Below, one piece after another: positions 6,233 through 8,581 of a stretch of DNA of 8,581 nt. Every line of letters begins with the position of its first letter. Positions within the stretch are counted from its first letter, which is position 1. The notes beneath the pieces were generated by a model, which made no database searches, had not been told where the DNA came from, and was given only the letters and a program-made list of their open reading frames with translations. The DNA lies in the NCBI GenBank assembly GCA_947173865.1, contig CAMWGS010000071.1, positions 1-8,581 on the forward strand, in the 5' to 3' direction. The stretch is from an uncultured Ruminococcus sp. Its GTDB lineage: Bacteria > Bacillota > Clostridia > Oscillospirales > Ruminococcaceae. Made by a program: the position numbers and the translations under genes.

Positions 6233-6264
6233 GTTGTTAATTTGTTCCGTTGTTAATTTGTTCC
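6233..6264. repeat. 16-bp tandem duplication at the zot stop codon
   Basis: GTTGTTAATTTGTTCC occurs twice head to tail (6233-6248, 6249-6264). The second copy read on the minus strand is shifted by one base and creates the TAA that ends zot. Removing one copy would leave zot open into the rep frame. Confidence 0.92.
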
Positions 6265-7064
6265 GATACAGGTTTGAAGCCTGAATCACGAAGTGAACAG
6301 ATAGTTTTGTAGCTGTCAAACATACTGCGAAGTTCCTCATCATGAACGAAGAAGAAAAATTTTTTAAGTTTTCTCTCTTTCAAACTGCCTTGTTCGTCAA
6401 GTATCGGCTTGTAAACACGTACAAAAGTAATACAGCCTGCAACAGTAAAAGGATAGTACATCAAATACGTATTCTCACGTATAGGCTTTGCAACTCTTGT
6501 AAATACCTGTGATGTGGCAAGTATACAACGTCTGACTTTGCGTTGCTGGGTTATGATTGTAAGCATATCGGGAGGAAAATTTTTTGACTGATTTGATGAA
6601 AACCAGTTCTGAATCTCGTCAATACAGTCAATTTCACCGTAAATGCCGTTGGTGTCAAGGGTAAGCTCCTCCCATGATGTCAATTCATAGTCCTGCATAC
6701 TGCAAGAAAAATTTGACCTGACAATGACACGGGGATATATTGTCTTGTATTTTCGGACAAGGTAAGCCATTAAAGTGGTTTTACCGCTCCCCTGTTCTCC
6801 GCAAAGTAGGTGCATTCCGTACTCCTTAAACGTGTTAGGGTCAATAGTTATAAGGTCATGGGCAAGCTGTTTAGGAAAATCAATAAACAACCTGCGGAAA
6901 ATATTATGTTCTTTAAAACGTCCTTTTTCGTTTTTTATCGGTTTTATCTTGCCGATGAAACGCCAGTAGAGCCAGAATGCAAACACAAACACCAAAAAAG
7001 GTGAAACAACAGCAAAAAAAACAAGGAACATTTTACAGATGAATATTATGGTTTTTAATAACAT
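6237..7064 (-). CDS. Zot-like inovirus assembly ATPase (pI family)
   Basis: A 275-aa ATPase of the Zonula occludens toxin/pI family, which sits in the inner membrane and powers extrusion of filamentous phage. A long N-terminal hydrophobic stretch (about residues 4-38) should span the membrane. Walker A is GEQGSGKTT (89-97). Walker B is YGEIDCIDE (142-150), followed by a QQRK segment (173-176) and TSQ (184-186) typical of the family. Classical pI has its membrane segment after the ATPase domain, whereas here it precedes it and no periplasmic C-terminal domain remains. The start ATG 7064 has AGGAGTT about seven bases upstream, overlapping the stop of the previous gene. A 16-bp tandem duplication sets the stop, so the present C-terminus may be recently altered. 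Despite the family name there is no evidence of toxin function. Confidence 0.91.
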   Translation of the reverse strand: MLLKTIIFICKMFLVFFAVVSPFLVFVFAFWLYWRFIGKIKPIKNEKGRFKEHNIFRRLFIDFPKQLAHDLITIDPNTFKEYGMHLLCGEQGSGKTTLMAYLVRKYKTIYPRVIVRSNFSCSMQDYELTSWEELTLDTNGIYGEIDCIDEIQNWFSSNQSKNFPPDMLTIITQQRKVRRCILATSQVFTRVAKPIRENTYLMYYPFTVAGCITFVRVYKPILDEQGSLKERKLKKFFFFVHDEELRSMFDSYKTICSLRDSGFKPVSEQINNGTN

Positions 7065-7076
7065 TTTTCAAACTCC

Positions 7077-7343
7077 TCAGAAGAAACTATGTACAGAAGC
7101 GAATGATTTGAGACGAAGAAACAGTGACCATATAATGTGAAAATGGTCAAGAGAGAATGAAACAAGCAGACAGGCAACAATAATGTCAGTCGGCAGGAAG
7201 TAACCAAGGGGACGAATAATTTCAATAATAGTGTCAAAAGCACTGTCGGGAATCACAATGTTGACCACGTCGGGAAGTCCGAAGTTTTCAATAAGATAGT
7301 TGACGGGTGACATAAAAAATTCAATAATAGCGTCGGTAATCAA
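7077..7343 (-). CDS. Small membrane protein, pVI-like minor virion protein (putative)
   Basis: 88 aa with a hydrophobic core (about residues 45-77: one long or two short membrane spans) preceded by an amphipathic N-terminal region. It lies between the pIII-like gene and zot, the place of gene VI in filamentous phages, whose product joins pIII to the coat and anchors the virion end; the role rests on position and hydrophobicity only. The start is TTG at 7343, chosen because AGGAGG (7356-7351) lies eight bases upstream and no ATG occurs until codon 11. The start follows the pIII-like stop (7347-7345) after one base, and its own TGA (7079-7077) overlaps the zot ribosome site, so the three genes look translationally coupled. 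Confidence 0.76.
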   Translation of the reverse strand: MITDAIIEFFMSPVNYLIENFGLPDVVNIVIPDSAFDTIIEIIRPLGYFLPTDIIVACLLVSFSLDHFHIIWSLFLRLKSFASVHSFF

Positions 7344-7344
7344 A

Positions 7345-7875
7345 TTAATCCCCTCCTGTTCCGTTGATAATATCGGGAAGTTTTCGGCGTGTTCTGCGGA
7401 TAAAGAAATAAAGAATTATTCCAGTGTTGATACCTTTGATAATGTCAACATAAGGAGCAACAACAGAAAAATCAATAATTTCAGTCTTGAAATGACCGTA
7501 AGTATCAGAATCAAAACCAATAGAATAAGAGGGTTGAAAATCATTAAAATCCGATTCATTAACAAGAACGTCACCAAGCTTGATAATCTGATGAATAAAG
7601 CCGAAATGTTTATTAATCTCATCAATAAGATGTGTAAAATGTTCTTCTTGAGGAATAAAAAGATATTTAAGAAGTTCACCGAATTTTTCGGGAAGTGAAT
7701 TTACAGCACCAAGTATCTGAGAAAGAATGTTGTCGGTTTTTCTGAACTCACTTTCAATAACGGCAATAAGCCTTGTAAAATCAGCACTGACAGAACTTTT
7801 GATATCACCGAATTTAACATTGATATCATCAATCAGACTATCAATGGAAAGTTCCAGATTAGCATTACAGGTCAA
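7345..7875 (-). CDS. pIII-like adsorption/virion protein, 5'-truncated at the unit junction
   Basis: An open frame of up to 176 codons ending TAA 7347-7345. The frame closes upstream at an in-frame TGA (7884-7882), just past the point where RHH homology begins. It contains no ATG at all; the only upstream start is a TTG at 7875 without a ribosome site. Taken with the junction, this says that the gene has lost its beginning. Visible features are helical segments (about 10-60), a PEKFGELLKYLFIP segment (62-75), and near the C-terminus a membrane span (about 139-159) followed by basic RRTRRK. A C-terminal membrane anchor with a basic cytoplasmic tail, directly before a pVI-like gene and zot, is the signature position of gene III, the host-recognition and virion-release protein. 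The receptor-binding N-terminus would be the missing part. It may be non-functional now. Confidence 0.66.
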   Translation of the reverse strand: MTCNANLELSIDSLIDDINVKFGDIKSSVSADFTRLIAVIESEFRKTDNILSQILGAVNSLPEKFGELLKYLFIPQEEHFTHLIDEINKHFGFIHQIIKLGDVLVNESDFNDFQPSYSIGFDSDTYGHFKTEIIDFSVVAPYVDIIKGINTGIILYFFIRRTRRKLPDIINGTGGD

Positions 7876-7999
7876 AAAAGGTCAAAGAGACGTTATCAGA
7901 CAGCACGCAGAAAGCAAGGGGCTAAGTCTGAACGGCTACATTAACAAGCTTATCAGCGACGACATGAACGCAGGTCAGGAAGAACCGACAGAACAATGA
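7871..7999 (+). pseudogene. RHH regulator fragment of the second phage unit (lacks codons 1-23)
   Basis: It encodes VKKGQRDVIRQHAE onwards through PTEQ and TGA, gap-free against codons 24-65 of the intact RHH gene. The strand-forming start, the ribosome site and the promoter are missing. Upstream it runs in frame into antisense pIII-like sequence, so the 90-codon open frame starting at 7727 is a chance fusion. Mostly silent differences from the intact copy suggest that truncation was recent. Confidence 0.84.
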
Positions 8000-8232
8000 C
8001 CGCAGGAACAGGGGGGATTTACTCCCCTGTTTTTTTGTCGTCGATGAAGAATATCTGTTGTAACCTGATTGAACACTTCAAGATAAACGGAAGAATAGGC
8101 ACATTCAACACAATCGGTAAGAGTAAATTCACGCATACGAATATTTGACTGCCGTCTGTCAAGTTCTGATTCAAGACGTGTACGGTTATTAAGCACGTAA
8201 GACATCAACAGCGTTATTTCTTTCTGATTCAT
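7975..8232 (-). CDS. Unknown 85-aa protein, paralogue of the 76-aa phage protein
   Basis: It begins MNQKEITLLMSYVLNN like the first-unit protein, and conserved blocks continue (RLE, RQSN, VYLEVFNQVTTDIL). The start is ATG 8232 with GGGGTG upstream and the rep2 stop ten bases before, the same coupling as in unit 1. After DIL it leaves homology: a net loss of 17 bases relative to unit 1 shifts the frame, so instead of ending in DDKKTGE it reads through the terminator hairpin (HRRQKNRGVNPPC) and stops antisense to the RHH fragment. The last about 25 residues, with three Cys, are therefore probably not ancestral. Function unknown. Confidence 0.7.
   Translation of the reverse strand: MNQKEITLLMSYVLNNRTRLESELDRRQSNIRMREFTLTDCVECAYSSVYLEVFNQVTTDILHRRQKNRGVNPPCSCGHCSVGSS
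8008..8036 (+). terminator. Terminator of the second RHH copy
   Basis: ACAGGGG (8008-8014) pairs with CCCCTGT (8024-8030), followed by a seven-T run. It is the same hairpin as at 4574-4602, but only nine bases past the RHH stop. Confidence 0.85.
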
Positions 8233-8242
8233 TCTATCACCC

Positions 8243-8581
8243 CTATTCCAAAAGAGTTACCCATTCGTCATCAAGGTCAGTATAATCAAGTAAATCATCA
8301 TAGTACAATTCACCAGTTTCACAGTTAAACATAATACCATGAATTGTATCATAGCAAACTTCACAATATTCAACCATGCGTTTCTTTTCAGCCTCAATAC
8401 GTCTGTTTTCCTCACCTGTCTTAAAAAAATACTGACATAATCATTGAAATATTCTTTTGAATCAACATTGTCATAATCAATATTTTCAAAAGTAATATCA
8501 GGCTTCTTACGGTCACGACTATGCCAAAAGAATTGACCAAGAATTTTTTTACAGTCTTTGATGATATATTTAGTTATATAT
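8243..8581 (-). pseudogene. Second HUH Rep gene, C-terminal part, frameshifted; continues past window
   Basis: The minus strand reads YITKYIIKDCKKI, then GQFFWHSR, KKP, ENIDYD and KEYFND, matching the first Rep from its motif 3 (YVTKYITKDCKKI) onward. The downstream part reads KTGEENRRIEAEKKRM ... TGELYYDD ... EWVTLLE and stop, matching the first Rep's C-terminus. The two parts are in different frames. The break falls at or beside a run of seven A (8423-8429), seven T on the coding strand. One more T would give FNDYVSIFFKTGEENRR and restore a single frame. This may be a real inactivating mutation, slippage, or a sequencing error. The HUH motif would lie outside the window. Confidence 0.85.

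Larger units (their letters stand above)
5894..6236 (-). other. Hairpin-rich intergenic region between zot and rep: likely phage origin and packaging region
   Basis: These 343 bp hold no convincing gene. They contain at least four inverted repeats (5971-6001, 6093-6107, 6117-6133, 6151-6208) and are locally GC-richer than the surroundings. In Ff phages the intergenic region before the Rep gene (gene II) holds the packaging hairpin and both replication origins; here the same position, right upstream of rep, suggests the same role. I could not identify a nick site, and no good promoter was found for rep. Confidence 0.6.
4306..8581. mobile_element. Tandem inovirus (filamentous phage) prophages, right end outside window
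   Basis: Zot-like ATPase, HUH Rep, pIII-like and pVI-like membrane proteins and a hairpin intergenic region together identify an inovirus. A second unit begins at 7871. Unit 1 (4375-7870) is only about 3.5 kb and lacks a recognisable major coat protein, ssDNA-binding protein and integrase, so it is probably defective or helper-dependent. The left boundary is uncertain: it could be inside the RHH gene near 4375, or further left to include the cysteine-rich gene. Confidence 0.8.
7871..8581. repeat. Start of second, diverged inovirus unit (repeat of 4375 to about 5158)
   Basis: The order RHH 3' end, terminator, 76/85-aa protein gene, rep 3' end is the same as in the first unit. RHH and terminator are nearly identical in sequence, while the small protein and Rep have diverged. 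The unit offset is 3496 bp at the RHH gene. Divergence rules out a simple recent duplication and points to two related phages. Confidence 0.82.

Noticed and set aside
6019..6240. 73-aa plus-strand frame in the zot-rep region as a coat protein
   Set aside because: It has no hydrophobic span or signal sequence, so it cannot be a filamentous coat protein, and it covers the hairpins.
5894..6343. Rep extended N-terminally to 505 residues
   Set aside because: The extension crosses strong hairpins and gives low-complexity GGMPPSLLGG-type sequence, while ATG 5893 has an ideal ribosome site and a normal Rep length. The open frame is reported as a finding instead.
6237..7064. Zot-like protein as an enterotoxin
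   Set aside because: Only the ATPase half typical of phage assembly proteins is present; no toxin domain is visible.
7727..7999. 90-aa plus-strand protein ending like the RHH regulator
   Set aside because: Its first half is antisense to the pIII-like gene and has no ribosome site or promoter; only 7871-7999 is RHH-derived.
1..8581. tRNA, rRNA, riboswitch or CRISPR array
   Set aside because: No cloverleaf, rRNA-like, conserved aptamer-like or regularly spaced repeat pattern was seen on either strand by eye.

Overview
The window looks like part of a low-GC Gram-positive (Firmicutes) chromosome, most likely a gut clostridium of the Ruminococcus/Oscillospiraceae type. This is inferred from AT-rich DNA, AGGAGG-type ribosome binding sites, TTGACA/TATAAT promoters, a clostridial Xer-type recombinase and a copper ATPase with metal-binding domains at both ends. 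I cannot name the species.

Layout: (1) 1-2486 (+) is the 3' part of a Cu+-exporting P-type ATPase (copA). It converges on a tyrosine recombinase (2505-3503, -) and the two share one hairpin terminator. (2) 3639-4112 (-) encodes an unknown protein with 18 cysteines. Its consensus promoter faces away from that of a small ribbon-helix-helix (RHH) regulator gene (4306-4503, +). The intergenic region carries three exact ATAATG-N4-CATTAT palindromes: one inside the leftward promoter, one overlapping the -35 box of the rightward promoter, and one between them. (3) 4585-7875 (-) is a compact filamentous-phage (inovirus) module. In transcription order it holds a pIII-like protein cut at its 5' end, a pVI-like membrane protein, a Zot/pI-type assembly ATPase, a 343-bp non-coding region rich in hairpins, a HUH rolling-circle replication initiator, and a 76-aa unknown. 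The order III-VI-I-intergenic-Rep resembles Ff phages. I see no major coat, ssDNA-binding or integrase gene in the module. (4) From 7871 the sequence starts again with a second, diverged copy of the same unit, 3496 bp downstream: an RHH fragment lacking its first 23 codons, the same terminator, a paralogue of the 76-aa protein, and a second rep gene that is frameshifted in a seven-base homopolymer and leaves the window.

Interpretation: two related inovirus genomes lie in tandem next to a probably host-owned Xer-type recombinase gene. The boundary between them falls inside an RHH gene and removes the start of the pIII-like gene. That boundary is either an attachment junction (the RHH gene as target, its 3' end supplied by each phage) or a deletion that fused two tandem prophages. 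The intact RHH protein probably represses both its own gene and the divergent cysteine-rich gene through the palindromes. Most interesting are this RHH/operator switch, the chimeric junction, a 16-bp duplication that closes an otherwise continuous zot-rep reading frame, and an imperfect 58-nt hairpin placed like an Ff packaging signal.
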